From positions 1 through 64,000 of the forward strand of contig NZ_JACJOO010000064.1 in assembly GCF_014695575.1 (NCBI RefSeq): a stretch of DNA of 64,000 nt. The letters run 5' to 3'. The stretch comes from Leptolyngbya sp. FACHB-8. GTDB taxonomy: Bacteria > Cyanobacteriota > Cyanobacteriia > Elainellales > Elainellaceae. Positions within the stretch are counted from its first letter, which is position 1; the number at the start of each line of letters is the position of its first letter. Made by a program: the position numbers and the translations under genes. Positions 34,650 to 44,207 of this stretch are shown piece by piece. The notes below the pieces were generated by a model. That model did no database searches. It had not been told where the DNA came from and saw only the letters and a list, made by a program, of their open reading frames with translations.

Positions 34650-35152
34650 TTGCGAACATCCTTATTCCCACTTCCGCACATCACAAATTGATTGAACTGG
34701 AACAATCACGATGCAATGGAAGTCATTAGCTATCCATCGATTTACGACTCAAACAAACTCCAGCTTGCAAGATCACCAGCCTTTTCCAATGCTGTGTGGG
34801 CTAAACATAGGACACTAATCTATATTGCTGAACCGGGTCAAGCCTCTATGCCTGAGCCATTCGCATATTATTCGGCACTGACGCAGTTATCTAGGATGTT
34901 ATGAATGAAACCCATAACATCCTAGATAACGCATCACATTACAGTAGGTTCAAACGCGTAATCGTCGCATTGTAGGCAACGTTGCTACTACGCTGTCTTA
35001 ACGCACTTGCACCTTGCTATTTATAGGGTCACAAAACCTACACCCCAAGAAGACACCACTGATCTTCTTGGGGTGCAGGCTAGCGGCTATGCAAGATGAA
35101 ACCTAAACACCAACGATGGAACGTGTAGGGTTAACACGTTCCATAACCCCTG
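34650..35152. other. Gap between queD and crtO with hairpins
   Basis: 503 bp. An 18-bp perfect hairpin (GTTATCTAGGATGTTATG, 34886-34903 with 34913-34930), a fragment TTAACGCACTTGCACCTTGCTAT (near 34999-35021) that matches the end of family A, and a 13-bp hairpin at 35041-35075. No convincing ORF. Confidence 0.6.
35041..35075 (-). terminator. 13-bp hairpin downstream of crtO
   Basis: CACCCCAAGAAGA (35041-35053) pairs exactly with 35063-35075. It may end the crtO transcript on the minus strand; a T run is not obvious. Confidence 0.5.
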
Positions 35153-36847
35153 CTATGAGAGGTTAAAGAGCGAACTGGCGGTAGATTTAATCATTTCCCC
35201 AGCATCCGTGAGGGCTTGGACCAGGGGCCGTTGCGTTTGCAAGAAAACCCGCGCACAGTTGCGACCTGGCAAGCCAGAGATCGAGCCACCCGGATGAGTG
35301 CCTGCCCCTGTCAGAAATAGTCCCTCAATCGGCGTTTTGTAGTTGGCCAACTCGGGCAGTGGGCGGAAAAACATCATCTGGTCAAAGGTCATATCCAGGT
35401 GATAGTAGTTGCCCTTGGTAACACCAATACGGCGTTCCAGTTCTGGAGGACTTTCAATGTGACGGGCAATGATCGAGGAACTGACATTGGGAGCATAGTC
35501 GGCAAATTTTGCCAGGACGCGATCGGCCACTTTGTTCTTCAGTTCCTCCGTCCAACCCGTACCATTTAGCCCAGTGCCCTCGGCACCAGCAATCTGGTAG
35601 GGAACAAAGTACTCAATCCATAGGGTATGTTTGCCCTCAGGAGCCATCGACGGGTCGCGAATGGTTGGCACAACCGCATACATGGATGGGTCTTCCAGGG
35701 GAATCCTGCCGATGTTAGGGTCGGTGTGGGCCAGTTCAACCTGAGCCACCGAGTCAGCAATCAGCACAGCACCCATCATGTTTTCATCCCGGTGTTGGTG
35801 ATGGATGAAGCGTGGTGGCTCGGATAGGGCGCAGTCGATTTTGAGAATAGCTTCGTTGTGGTTAGTGATACGGCGATCGACCCGTTCCCGCAGCTCCGGA
35901 TTCGCTGCATCCACATCTTTCGGGTCCACAAGCTTAAGAAACAGACGTTGAGCATCCAGGCTAGAAATCACACCGTCCTTGGCTCGATACTCCTTGCCAT
36001 TAGCAAGGCGCACCCCAACGGCTCTGCCTTCATCCACCAGTACTTTTTGCACATCCTGTTCGGTGCGAATAATACCGCCCAAATCCTGCACACACCGAAC
36101 CAATGCCTTGGATAAAGCTCCCGTTCCACCGCGAGGACGAGCCATACCCGGGTTGTGGCGCAGGGTCATCATGATGGAACCGACTGCCATGTTTTTCTGG
36201 GAGGGCGGCGTACTCAGTTCCGCCGCTAACCGCGCCAGAGGAGCCTTGAGAAATTCTGAATCAAAGTATTCATTGATCAGATCCATGGGGCTGGTGAACA
36301 TGGTTCGGATTAGATCCAGGGTCTTATCCGAAGAACCTATCAGGGAAAAAACATCGTTGAGCTTGTTTAAATCATAATTGCCCAGCATATCCACCACAGA
36401 TTTGGGTGGTGCATTAAATATGGGAATGAGCATCCCAACAACCCGCTGCCAGAACTCGGCGAATTCAGCATATTTTTGAGCATCGCGGGGGCTAAAGCGG
36501 GCAATTTCGGCGCAGGTTTTTTCGACAGAGCGATGGGCTAGAAAATATTTGCCGTCGGGGTGTGGACAAAACACAACCGGATCGCAGAAAAGATATTCCA
36601 GACCATATTTATTCAGTTCTAACTCCTGAACCACAGGTCCCAGATGAATAAAGATATGGTCGATTGCACAGGGGTTGAACTTAAACCCGGGTGCCTCATC
36701 TGGCATCAACTCTTCTGTGGTGGCCGCTCCTCCGGGAATGGAATTCTTTTCCAGCAACAGAACGGAGTAACCCACTTTTAGCAAGTAAGCAGCACACACC
36801 AAACTGTTGTGTCCTGCCCCAATCAAAACAACGTCATAGGTTTCCAT
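35153..36847 (-). CDS. crtO: CrtO-type beta-carotene ketolase
   Basis: 564 aa FAD oxidoreductase of the phytoene desaturase family. Residues 6-35 hold the FAD motif VVLIGAGHNSLVCAAYLL...LEKNSIPGGAATTEELMPD, and the C-terminus has LTGAGTHPGGSISGLPGRNCARVFL. The pattern follows that of the Synechocystis CrtO as I remember it along the whole length, including CAIDHIFIHLGPVVQEL and KGNYYHLDMTFDQMMFFRPLPE. CrtO adds 4-keto groups to beta-carotene (echinenone, canthaxanthin), the pigment bound by orange carotenoid protein. No OCP gene is nearby. Related ketolases exist, so exact product is inferred. Confidence 0.85.
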   Translation of the reverse strand: METYDVVLIGAGHNSLVCAAYLLKVGYSVLLLEKNSIPGGAATTEELMPDEAPGFKFNPCAIDHIFIHLGPVVQELELNKYGLEYLFCDPVVFCPHPDGKYFLAHRSVEKTCAEIARFSPRDAQKYAEFAEFWQRVVGMLIPIFNAPPKSVVDMLGNYDLNKLNDVFSLIGSSDKTLDLIRTMFTSPMDLINEYFDSEFLKAPLARLAAELSTPPSQKNMAVGSIMMTLRHNPGMARPRGGTGALSKALVRCVQDLGGIIRTEQDVQKVLVDEGRAVGVRLANGKEYRAKDGVISSLDAQRLFLKLVDPKDVDAANPELRERVDRRITNHNEAILKIDCALSEPPRFIHHQHRDENMMGAVLIADSVAQVELAHTDPNIGRIPLEDPSMYAVVPTIRDPSMAPEGKHTLWIEYFVPYQIAGAEGTGLNGTGWTEELKNKVADRVLAKFADYAPNVSSSIIARHIESPPELERRIGVTKGNYYHLDMTFDQMMFFRPLPELANYKTPIEGLFLTGAGTHPGGSISGLPGRNCARVFLQTQRPLVQALTDAGEMIKSTASSLFNLS

Positions 36848-37108
36848 GCGAAAGCGCTATCCCGGTAAACACAAGTACAGGCAATTCAGAGACAGACTCT
36901 GCAGCATAAATCAGATAAACTGCAATTCTTGTAGGACGGGCTAAATGCTCAGCTCAGCCGCTCAAAACGTTTATCTCGCATTGTTTAATCCACAAGCCTT
37001 AATGTGCAGCTTGAATCACCCCAAGACAGAAAGCATCTACCGTAACAGGTAGATCGATAAAAGACCTCTGCCGTTAGCCCGTGCCAGCTCCCTTACGGTT
37101 CCCTCCCT

Positions 37109-37879
37109 ATGCTTTCTCTTTTTGCTAGAGCTTTTTTGACCTTCTTCGTAGTCATTGATCCGGTTGGCTTACTGCCCCTATTTATTAGCTTGACGGGCAA
37201 ATATCCTCCTGAAGAGCAGAATCGCATTGCCCGACGAGCGGTGCTGGTGGCAGCCGTTATTTTGCTCGTTTTTAGCTTTACGGGTAATCTACTGCTGCGC
37301 TACCTGGGCATTAGTTTCGAAGCCTTTGAAATTGCCGCTGGGTTACTGCTTCTCAAGATTGGTGTTGACATGGTGTTCGCCCAGCAGGAGCGAGAAACCC
37401 CCGAAGAAGAGCAAGAAGCCCAACAGCGAGAGGATGTGAGTGTATTTCCGCTGGCCATTCCTTTGCTCGCGGGTCCTGGGACTTTAGCCAGCTTGCTGAT
37501 TTTTACCAGTGAGGTAGATGGCGATCGCCTGGGTTTTGCGCTCATTCTAGGCGTCGTCGCCCTCGTGTTGCTCCTGACTTATGGGCTCTTCGGCCTGGCG
37601 ACCTGGTTAGCCAAAGTTTTTGGGCGAACCGGCATCAATGTTGTTACCCGAGTTTTGGGCGTTTTGCTGGCAGCCCTGGCCGTTCAATATATTGCCAGCG
37701 GTACCAGTGATGTGTTGAAGAGCGCTCTGGTTACCGACAACCCAGTTACCTATGGAGACGTGGAAATTCACTACACGCTTCGTCCCCGGCCTCCCGCCGC
37801 CCCGACACCAGGACCATCCGAAGCAAAACCCGCCACAGAAGGGCGATCGTCCTGGAAACTTGATCTCCCAACGCCTTAA
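37109..37879 (+). CDS. MarC family integral membrane protein
   Basis: 256 aa with six hydrophobic helices over residues 1-205 and a soluble Pro/Ala-rich tail of ~45 residues. The opening LTFFVVIDPVGLLPLFISLTG and the central PLAIPLLAGPGTLASLLI are the MarC/UPF0056 signature. Despite the old name, MarC is not a shown antibiotic-resistance factor, and the function of the family is unknown. The 261-bp gap to crtO holds no clear element. Confidence 0.85.
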   Translation: MLSLFARAFLTFFVVIDPVGLLPLFISLTGKYPPEEQNRIARRAVLVAAVILLVFSFTGNLLLRYLGISFEAFEIAAGLLLLKIGVDMVFAQQERETPEEEQEAQQREDVSVFPLAIPLLAGPGTLASLLIFTSEVDGDRLGFALILGVVALVLLLTYGLFGLATWLAKVFGRTGINVVTRVLGVLLAALAVQYIASGTSDVLKSALVTDNPVTYGDVEIHYTLRPRPPAAPTPGPSEAKPATEGRSSWKLDLPTP

Positions 37880-38159
37880 TCAATCACTTGAGTCAACCAT
37901 CCTGCAGGCTAAGCCCTTTTGGATGTTCCAAAACACCTCTCACCCAAGGAAGCTCAGCTTGCAGTAACCCTAATCCTTAAGGAAAGCTCTCGCAGGAGGT
38001 ATGAGATCGTGCTACCGCAAGGAGGAATTGCGATCGCCCCTTTAAACTTCAGCCTGCCTCCCTATTCCAACTCGCTCATGGGATAGATATAGCCCTACTC
38101 CAAATTTGCGATGGTATCGGAGATATGCACCTTCTGGCTAAGCAGGCTCTAGATTACCG

Positions 38160-40241
38160 ATGTCGGATAGCATCAATACCCCCAAACGCCGCCCCATTCT
38201 GGCACTTCTGATCGTTCTGGTTAGCGTTGTCCTGTTAGCCTACAACATCAAATTAACCTTTCCCACGAAAGCCCCTGACCTCAAAAATACCTTCACGCCC
38301 GTTACCCAGGCTCCGCCTTCTCAGGTTGGTTCCTTTGATATCCTGGGCCGAGTTGTGAGTGCAGAAGAGGCAGACGTTTTAAGGCAAACAGAAGCGGGTC
38401 GCGTGCAACTAGCCCCCGAACAGGGTGCCCTTGCCATTACGGATGATTTGATTGAGTTAGGACGCGATGCCTTCTACCGGGAAACCTTCGGCAACGAGTA
38501 TTTCTTTACCGATGTGGTGGGGGCCATCGCAGGTCCTATTAACCCCATCAGCATGGGCAAAGCGATTCTGGCTCTGAAAGGGCAACCCACAACCAACCTG
38601 CAAATTAAGCTGGATCAGGATGTCACCGTTGGAGGCCGCAACTTTCCAGCGGGAACCGTGCTGAATACGGGACTGGATGTACCGAAAGGTAGCCTGCTGC
38701 CCCTGGGAATGATTGCCCATAAAGAAGGTGCAAAGCTGCGGGTTGGTTTAAGCTGTGCTGTCTGCCATTCCACCGTTGATGCCGAAACTGGGCGTGTTTT
38801 AGAAGGTGCCCCCAACAGTGATTTAGATTCAGGATTGTTGCAGGCATTCGCCACTAACTCTGCCGCCATGTTCCGGCAAACGGGGGTGAATCCGTTGACC
38901 GTGGGGTTGGGCGATCGCTCCTACATTAACGGCTTTGGTCAAACGGTGAAACTGCCCGATGCTAAAGCTCTGGAAGATGCCGTCGATGCACAGCTACTCG
39001 CCTGGGCACCGGGGAATTTCGATTCCAGCCCCGATAACGTCAACAATCCAGCCCAAATTCCGTCCTCCTACACCCACGACACCTACCCTTATGGTTGGAG
39101 TGGCTTCGCTTCAGTGGGCTGGTTCCACGGGTTGACCACCCTCAACAACAACGTTCATGCCGTCAACTCCGACCCCACTACCGGAGCCTACTTCAGCAAA
39201 TATTTGCTGGGGATGGACCAGGAGACCATGCTGGGGACAATGCTGCAAAACGCCGCAGATTCGAGATTTCGGCTACCCGATGGAGCAAAACCATCCGAAT
39301 TCTTTGAGAAAGGCGACCCCACCCCCGGCACTCCCGGCCTCAATCAGGTGGTGCGAATGCCAGGATTTCCCAAAGGTTCCGTCTTCATTCTGGATGGGCT
39401 GGTGGCTAATTCCCCCGGTAAGCCTTTCGCCAGTCAGGTCAATGGCATGTCCGCCTACCAGAACACCCTGGCGCCACCCCCTTATCCCTTTGAGGTCGAG
39501 CCGGACACCCTTAAGCAAGGGGCCGCAGTATTTGCCAATGCCAATTGCGCTCAGTGCCATAGCGGTCGCTATTTCACCAACCACGATGTCATTCCTATCG
39601 AGGAAGTGAAGTCACAGCCCTCCCGCGCCACAGCCCTGGCGAAATTGCCACCCGCGATGGTGCCCCCTGAAACCTATCCCGCCAATATTCGGGTGCCACT
39701 GCCCACAGAGCCCAAAATTCTCTCGGTTCCCACAGACATTACTCCCGAACAGAACCAGGAGCTTGCCTACGCGTTCAACAGCAATGGGGGCTATAAGGTG
39801 CAGAACTTGGTGGGGCTTTATGTGACGGCTCCCTATCTTCATGATGGTGGGGCGGCTGCCACCGCCACTGCCCTGCAACAGGACGCAGACGGCAGCTATA
39901 GCGTTGCCAATCCGGATGAGATAGGCTTGGCCGGCACGCTGGTACAGAACCGCAAACCCGATCCAGAGGCCAGCTTGCGGGTCCTACTCGATCGCAATCT
40001 ACGGCAAGTTGCCGTCACCGCCAATCGTCAGAACCCCGATTTGCAGATGATTCATGCAGATGGCAGCGGCCATGAATATTGGGTGGATGCCAGGGCCGGT
40101 TTCAGTCCGGAGGATCAGACCGCATTAATTCAATTTTTGCTGGCGATCGACGATGAGCCCACCATTCTGCCGGAGGCGGTCAGAGTAGAGGCGGATAGGC
40201 CAGAATCTTCGGCAGTTTCTGTATCGGGGTTGCTTAACTAA
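38160..40241 (+). CDS. Exported di-haem c-type cytochrome, peroxidase/RoxA-like
   Basis: 693 aa. One N-terminal membrane anchor or signal (residues ~11-32) is followed by two CxxCH haem c sites: CAVCH at 199-203 and CAQCH at about 463-467, the latter with the downstream GRYFTNHDVIP motif. Size and two widely spaced haems resemble bacterial di-haem peroxidases and rubber oxygenase RoxA-like enzymes, not small electron carriers. Which activity it has is not decidable here. The protein should face the periplasm or thylakoid lumen. It stands alone, with 280 bp before it that hold nothing recognisable. Confidence 0.75.
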   Translation: MSDSINTPKRRPILALLIVLVSVVLLAYNIKLTFPTKAPDLKNTFTPVTQAPPSQVGSFDILGRVVSAEEADVLRQTEAGRVQLAPEQGALAITDDLIELGRDAFYRETFGNEYFFTDVVGAIAGPINPISMGKAILALKGQPTTNLQIKLDQDVTVGGRNFPAGTVLNTGLDVPKGSLLPLGMIAHKEGAKLRVGLSCAVCHSTVDAETGRVLEGAPNSDLDSGLLQAFATNSAAMFRQTGVNPLTVGLGDRSYINGFGQTVKLPDAKALEDAVDAQLLAWAPGNFDSSPDNVNNPAQIPSSYTHDTYPYGWSGFASVGWFHGLTTLNNNVHAVNSDPTTGAYFSKYLLGMDQETMLGTMLQNAADSRFRLPDGAKPSEFFEKGDPTPGTPGLNQVVRMPGFPKGSVFILDGLVANSPGKPFASQVNGMSAYQNTLAPPPYPFEVEPDTLKQGAAVFANANCAQCHSGRYFTNHDVIPIEEVKSQPSRATALAKLPPAMVPPETYPANIRVPLPTEPKILSVPTDITPEQNQELAYAFNSNGGYKVQNLVGLYVTAPYLHDGGAAATATALQQDADGSYSVANPDEIGLAGTLVQNRKPDPEASLRVLLDRNLRQVAVTANRQNPDLQMIHADGSGHEYWVDARAGFSPEDQTALIQFLLAIDDEPTILPEAVRVEADRPESSAVSVSGLLN

Positions 40242-40320
40242 AGACTTGATTAGGAGAAACAGCATGGAATGTCATTTCAGCGCTAGATTCCACTTTGCTT
40301 CCACCACCTGACACACAATC

Positions 40321-40350
40321 TGGCTCCCCAGGTCACAACCTGGGGAGCCA
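40321..40350. terminator. 13-bp hairpin between cytochrome and hflX
   Basis: TGGCTCCCCAGGT pairs exactly with 40338-40350 around CACA. No T run, so the termination role is uncertain. Confidence 0.5.
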
Positions 40351-40404
40351 ACCCGTTTCAAATCCGCGTTCTATCCCTTCACTCTTTTTCAGCGGGTACG
40401 TATC

Positions 40405-42099
40405 ATGGCTAAAATCTATGGCGATCTTCAAGGCCTCAAAGCCAATCACATCAAACAGCTTGAGAAACTTCAGGAGCAGCGGCAACCGGGCGATCGCTTC
40501 CTCACCCCCGAGCTAGCTGAGCAACTTGCCGACCTGAGTGCTGCCATTCACCATCCCATTTCCTGCTACATCAACCGCCGAGGGCAGTTCGTGCGAGTGG
40601 CCGTAGGCACTCCCGCGCAAACCCAATTAAGGGAAGAAGCCTTGCCCCGGAAGAGTGGCGATCGCCTCAGCGGAATTCGTTGCATCGTGGCTCAGGCCCG
40701 CCCCTACGACTCGGGCGATCTGGTCGCTATGGTGCAGCAACGGTTGGATGCCCTTGTTGTTTTAGCCCTTGAGAATGGCGGTCGTAATAACCCAAATGCA
40801 GGGACGATTCAAGACGTGTTTTTAGCTCACCTGGCACCCGACCTGGAGCAGCCCTGGATGGTGGAGTCATTCAGTCTAGATGACCTAACAGACCAGGATG
40901 CCGATGACCTGATTCATAGCTGGGAACGAGAGCTTCAGGATGCTGGCATTGATTTGAATCAGCTACATCCATCTGAGGCCGATCACGATCGCGTTCTGAT
41001 CGTGGCGGTAGAAACAGATGACCTGGCCGACCGCGCCTTTGACGACAGCGTTGCTGAGCTAGAACGTTTGGTAGATAGCGCCGATGCAGAAGTGGTGGGC
41101 ATGGTGCAGCAGAAGCGATCGCAACCCCATCCCAAGACCGTCGTTGGGCAGGGCAAATTAGACGAAATCCGCGCCGAAGCTCAACGGGTGGGAGCCAACT
41201 TAATTGTATTTAATCAAGACATTTCGCCCTCTCAGGCTCGAAATCTGGAAGACGAGATTGGCCTGCGCGTGGTCGATCGCACGGAAGTCATTCTGGATAT
41301 TTTTGCGCAGCGGGCGCGATCGCAAGCCGGAAAACTCCAGGTCGAATTGGCACAGCTTGAGTATCGTCTGCCTCGATTGCGGGGGCAGGGGCGCACCATG
41401 TCCCGCCTCGGTGCTGGAATTGGAACCCGTGGCCCTGGGGAAACTCGCCTGGAAACGGAACGCCGCACCATCCAGCGTCGCATTGCCCAGCTCCAACAGG
41501 ATGTCAACCAGCTACAAGCCCATCGCGCTCGACTACGGCACCAGCGAGAACAGCAAGAGATTCCCACCTTTGCCCTGGTAGGTTACACCAACGCGGGTAA
41601 ATCCACCCTGCTAAACGTGCTGACCCACGCTGAGGTGTATACTGCGGACCAACTCTTTGCCACTCTCGACCCCACCACCCGCCGCCTCACCATCGCAGAC
41701 CCCGAAGCCCAAACGCGCCGCGATATCCTGCTCACCGACACCGTAGGTTTTATTCACCATCTCCCGCCCGCCCTGATGGACGCATTCCGTGCCACCCTGG
41801 AGGAGGTGAGCGAAGCCTATGCGCTGGTGCATGTGGTCGATCTCTCCCATCCTGCCTGGGAGCGGCATATCCAATCCGTCGCTGAAGTGCTCTCTGAATT
41901 ACCCGATATTCCTCCCCGAGAACTGTTGGTGTTTAACAAAGTCGATCGCACCAGCAGCGAAGCCCTAGCTCGGGCTCAAGCCCTCCATCCAGATGCAGTC
42001 TTTATCTCTGCCACTCATCGCTTAGGGCTCAACACTCTGCAACAACGCCTATTTGAATGGGTTGAATCCGTTCCCATTGCGTCTCAAGCTGACGGGTGA
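40405..42099 (+). CDS. hflX: Ribosome-associated GTPase HflX
   Basis: 564 aa. An N-terminal extension of ~180 residues, present in cyanobacterial HflX, precedes the glycine-rich HflX domain (VGQGKLDEIRAEAQ; RLGAGIGTRGPGETRLE) and a helical linker. The G domain has GYTNAGKSTLLN, the DTVGFI switch and NKVD. HflX binds the 50S subunit, splits stalled or hibernating ribosomes and helps recovery from heat stress. The extension's role is not known. Transcribed with its own short leader after a hairpin. Confidence 0.92.
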   Translation: MAKIYGDLQGLKANHIKQLEKLQEQRQPGDRFLTPELAEQLADLSAAIHHPISCYINRRGQFVRVAVGTPAQTQLREEALPRKSGDRLSGIRCIVAQARPYDSGDLVAMVQQRLDALVVLALENGGRNNPNAGTIQDVFLAHLAPDLEQPWMVESFSLDDLTDQDADDLIHSWERELQDAGIDLNQLHPSEADHDRVLIVAVETDDLADRAFDDSVAELERLVDSADAEVVGMVQQKRSQPHPKTVVGQGKLDEIRAEAQRVGANLIVFNQDISPSQARNLEDEIGLRVVDRTEVILDIFAQRARSQAGKLQVELAQLEYRLPRLRGQGRTMSRLGAGIGTRGPGETRLETERRTIQRRIAQLQQDVNQLQAHRARLRHQREQQEIPTFALVGYTNAGKSTLLNVLTHAEVYTADQLFATLDPTTRRLTIADPEAQTRRDILLTDTVGFIHHLPPALMDAFRATLEEVSEAYALVHVVDLSHPAWERHIQSVAEVLSELPDIPPRELLVFNKVDRTSSEALARAQALHPDAVFISATHRLGLNTLQQRLFEWVESVPIASQADG

Positions 42100-42242
42100 C
42101 GGGTTCCTCCCATAGAGCCCACTCCCAGATCAGAGCTTCCCCCGTTTGTTAGAGGAAAGAGGGCGATCGCCTTCCTAGCATGAGGGTAGGCTTATCACTT
42201 CATTGCCATTCACTTCAATGTTGTCAATATTGAGAAACAACC

Positions 42243-42626
42243 ATGAACGACCCATCCCTGTCAGATTCCAGCAATAATCCTGATCAGGCAGTTATCTCAT
42301 CCGAGCAAGCCCAACCTATGGCCCCCACGAACGTATCGGGCAGTGCCATGCTGGATGCTCGCACCGCCACCGATGGTTCCCAGCCTGAAGGCGAACCCAT
42401 TTCGGATCCCATTGCCACCAACGTTTCACGGGCTTCCTCCGGTGATGCTAAAACCGCCGGAGTTTCTACAACAGGTGGCTCCTTCTCAACGGGAGAGGAG
42501 CATAGCCCAGGACAGGTGAATCTGCAAAATAACCCCGACCTGCCTGACCCGGACATGCAAGGGGCTCTGCCTGATACCGACCCGATGGTGATGCCCACTG
42601 ATCCAGATGCTAATTTGCCCACCTAG
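42243..42626 (+). CDS. Low-complexity disordered protein
   Basis: 127 aa of mostly Ser, Pro, Asp, Asn, Thr and Gly, strongly acidic, with no hydrophobic run and no recognised domain. Repeated PD/PDP pieces (LPDPDMQGALPDTDPMVMPTDPDANLP) near the end suggest an extended tail. The codon pattern looks like that of neighbouring genes, so I accept it as coding. Function unknown. Ends at the family J hairpin. Confidence 0.55.
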   Translation: MNDPSLSDSSNNPDQAVISSEQAQPMAPTNVSGSAMLDARTATDGSQPEGEPISDPIATNVSRASSGDAKTAGVSTTGGSFSTGEEHSPGQVNLQNNPDLPDPDMQGALPDTDPMVMPTDPDANLPT

Positions 42627-42640
42627 TCTTCACGTTTGCA

Positions 42641-42689
42641 ACCTATGTTTTTGTGTGGGGTGCTTCGCACCCCACACAAAAACATAGGT
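42641..42689. repeat. Hairpin element, family J copy 2 (23-bp perfect stem)
   Basis: Arms 42641-42663 and 42667-42689, loop TTC, tip GGGGTGC-TTC-GCACCCC. The right flank continues GATGGATTCCGCC, comparable with the flank of the copy at 7564-7614. Confidence 0.88.
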
Positions 42690-42759
42690 GATGGATTCCG
42701 CCTCAGCGTACTAGTTTTTCTGCCAGTGTCATTGATCAATATCAACAAGACAGCGGCGG

Positions 42760-43722
42760 TTAAGCTCCTAAAGACGCCAGTTCGCGGATGACCACTTCGG
42801 GCGATCGCGGCTGCCAACCTAACTCCCGTATAGCCTTACTTCCATCGACACGCACACAGCGATCGTATAGATAATGCACCCGCTCCTTACTGATCGGCGG
42901 TTGCCACTTCAGCACACGGCCAATGGGATCAAGCAGATTACCCACGATCCGCACCACCGGAGGAGGCATTTCGGCGGGGGCAGCGAGTTGGTTAGCTTCA
43001 CCCACAATCTGGAACATTTCACGGGTTGTCATTTCCCCAGCCGAGGCAATGTAGTGAGCACCTGACGGAGCTTTTTCGATCGCCAGCAGCATCAGATCGA
43101 CGAGATCATCGACGTGAACAATGCCGGTGATGCGATCGCCTCCCGCCCATACCTTCAACTTGCCACTGCGAAAGGCCTGAAGCACTGGGCCAAAGTGCGG
43201 GTCATCTGGCCCAAAGATACCCGAGGGCATCACACTCACCACCGAAAAGCCTTCCGCTACCGCCTGATCCACCAACTGCTGCGCCTTGTACTTCGTGGAA
43301 TCGTAGGCCGACGAAAAATCTTTTTGAGTCCGCTGAAAGGTTTCGTCAATCACTCGACCCTGGGTATCACCGTAAACCCCAATCGTGCTGCAATAGAGCA
43401 TCTTTTGTACCTGAGCCGCTCGGGCTGCCGCCAGCACGTTAGCGGTCCCCTGCACATTCACCCGCTCCATACGAGCTGCATCCACAACGCCCAACTCCAC
43501 ATAGGCAGCGACGTGGAATACCCAATCAATGCCGCTCATGGCTTGCTTCACCGCATCGGTATCGGTTACATCCCCATAGGCAAACTCTACGGGCAGCCCT
43601 TCCAGCCGGGATAGGTCACTGGTCTTGCGCACCAATGCCACCACTGTATGCCCACGATCAATCAAAGCTTTGACCAGATGGGAGCCTGTAAATCCATTCG
43701 CCCCTGTAACCAGTGCTCTCAT
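42760..43722 (-). CDS. NAD-dependent epimerase/dehydratase (extended SDR)
   Basis: 320 aa from ATG 43722. The Rossmann motif VTGANGFTGSHLV (residues 4-16), the catalytic YDSTKYKAQ (YxxxK type) and CSTIGVYGD are all in place. The sequence resembles HpnA-type sugar epimerases and dihydroflavonol-reductase-like SDRs; no hopanoid genes lie beside it, so I leave the substrate open. A longer frame to 43809 exists but lacks family character. Confidence 0.82.
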   Translation of the reverse strand: MRALVTGANGFTGSHLVKALIDRGHTVVALVRKTSDLSRLEGLPVEFAYGDVTDTDAVKQAMSGIDWVFHVAAYVELGVVDAARMERVNVQGTANVLAAARAAQVQKMLYCSTIGVYGDTQGRVIDETFQRTQKDFSSAYDSTKYKAQQLVDQAVAEGFSVVSVMPSGIFGPDDPHFGPVLQAFRSGKLKVWAGGDRITGIVHVDDLVDLMLLAIEKAPSGAHYIASAGEMTTREMFQIVGEANQLAAPAEMPPPVVRIVGNLLDPIGRVLKWQPPISKERVHYLYDRCVRVDGSKAIRELGWQPRSPEVVIRELASLGA

Positions 43723-43865
43723 GGCTGTATCCAAACTGTTGAACAAGACAGAATCATTGTATCGCCCGTTATTAACGCCATTTTGAGCCAGGGATGCTTC
43801 TGAGGGCAATGCAATGTGCCACCTTCAAAAACTCTCTAAACTAAATTTCTATTTCCAAGAAGATA

Positions 43866-43884
43866 GAACTTACGCAAGCCCACG
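43866..43884. repeat. Family C end relic
   Basis: AGAACTTACGCAAGCCCAC matches the inverted right end of family C (rc of GTGGGCTTGCGTAAG..CT). No partner end is nearby. Confidence 0.5.
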
Positions 43885-43932
43885 ACATTGAATTGACCAA
43901 TTATTTTGCCGTCTTGGCTCTCACAGCTCTGT

Positions 43933-44178
43933 CAGCTCTTTTTCCCCTGATGAAGCCGTTGCTAGTGGGAGATGAGGTGGAAGACTACAGTTTTCCACCT
44001 CATCTCCCACTCAGCAATTCTCATTTTGAAATCAGGCCCGAAAACCGCGCGCTAAAGGCGCGCGGTTTTCGGGCACCAAAGCCAAGAGTTCACGCCCGTA
44101 GGGTGTGAACTCTTGGCTTTGGTGCCCATACTGAGAATTGCTGTCTCCCACTAGCAACGTCCTTATGAAAAAGAGCTG
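43933..44178. repeat. Outer hairpin disrupted by inner MITE
   Basis: CAGCTCTTTTTC at 43933-43944 is matched by GAAAAAGAGCTG at 44167-44178. The inner left arm 43957-43982 pairs with 43993-44011 and, after skipping the inserted element, with 44153-44159, giving a perfect 26-bp stem. The outer hairpin therefore existed before the inner element entered. Confidence 0.85.
44012..44143. mobile_element. Complete hairpin MITE, family G
   Basis: 132 bp. Perfect 12-bp terminal inverted repeats CAGCAATTCTCA and TGAGAATTGCTG. Direct repeats TCTCCCACT lie exactly outside (44003-44011 and 44144-44152), a 9-bp target duplication. Inside are two hairpins: CCGAAAACCGCGCGC/GCGCGCGGTTTTCGG (44038-44071) and GGGCACCAAAGCC.AGAGTT paired with its complement ending 44127. 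No ORF, so non-autonomous. Confidence 0.9.
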
Positions 44179-44207
44179 TAGCTTTAGAATAGAAGATTGA
44201 TTGAGTT

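Noticed and set aside
34650-34900. preQ1 riboswitch before queD
   Set aside because: I looked for the aptamer core and A-rich tail and could not find a convincing match.
43893-44108. 71-codon frame inside the nested hairpin region
   Set aside because: It crosses the target duplication and both hairpins; no protein character.
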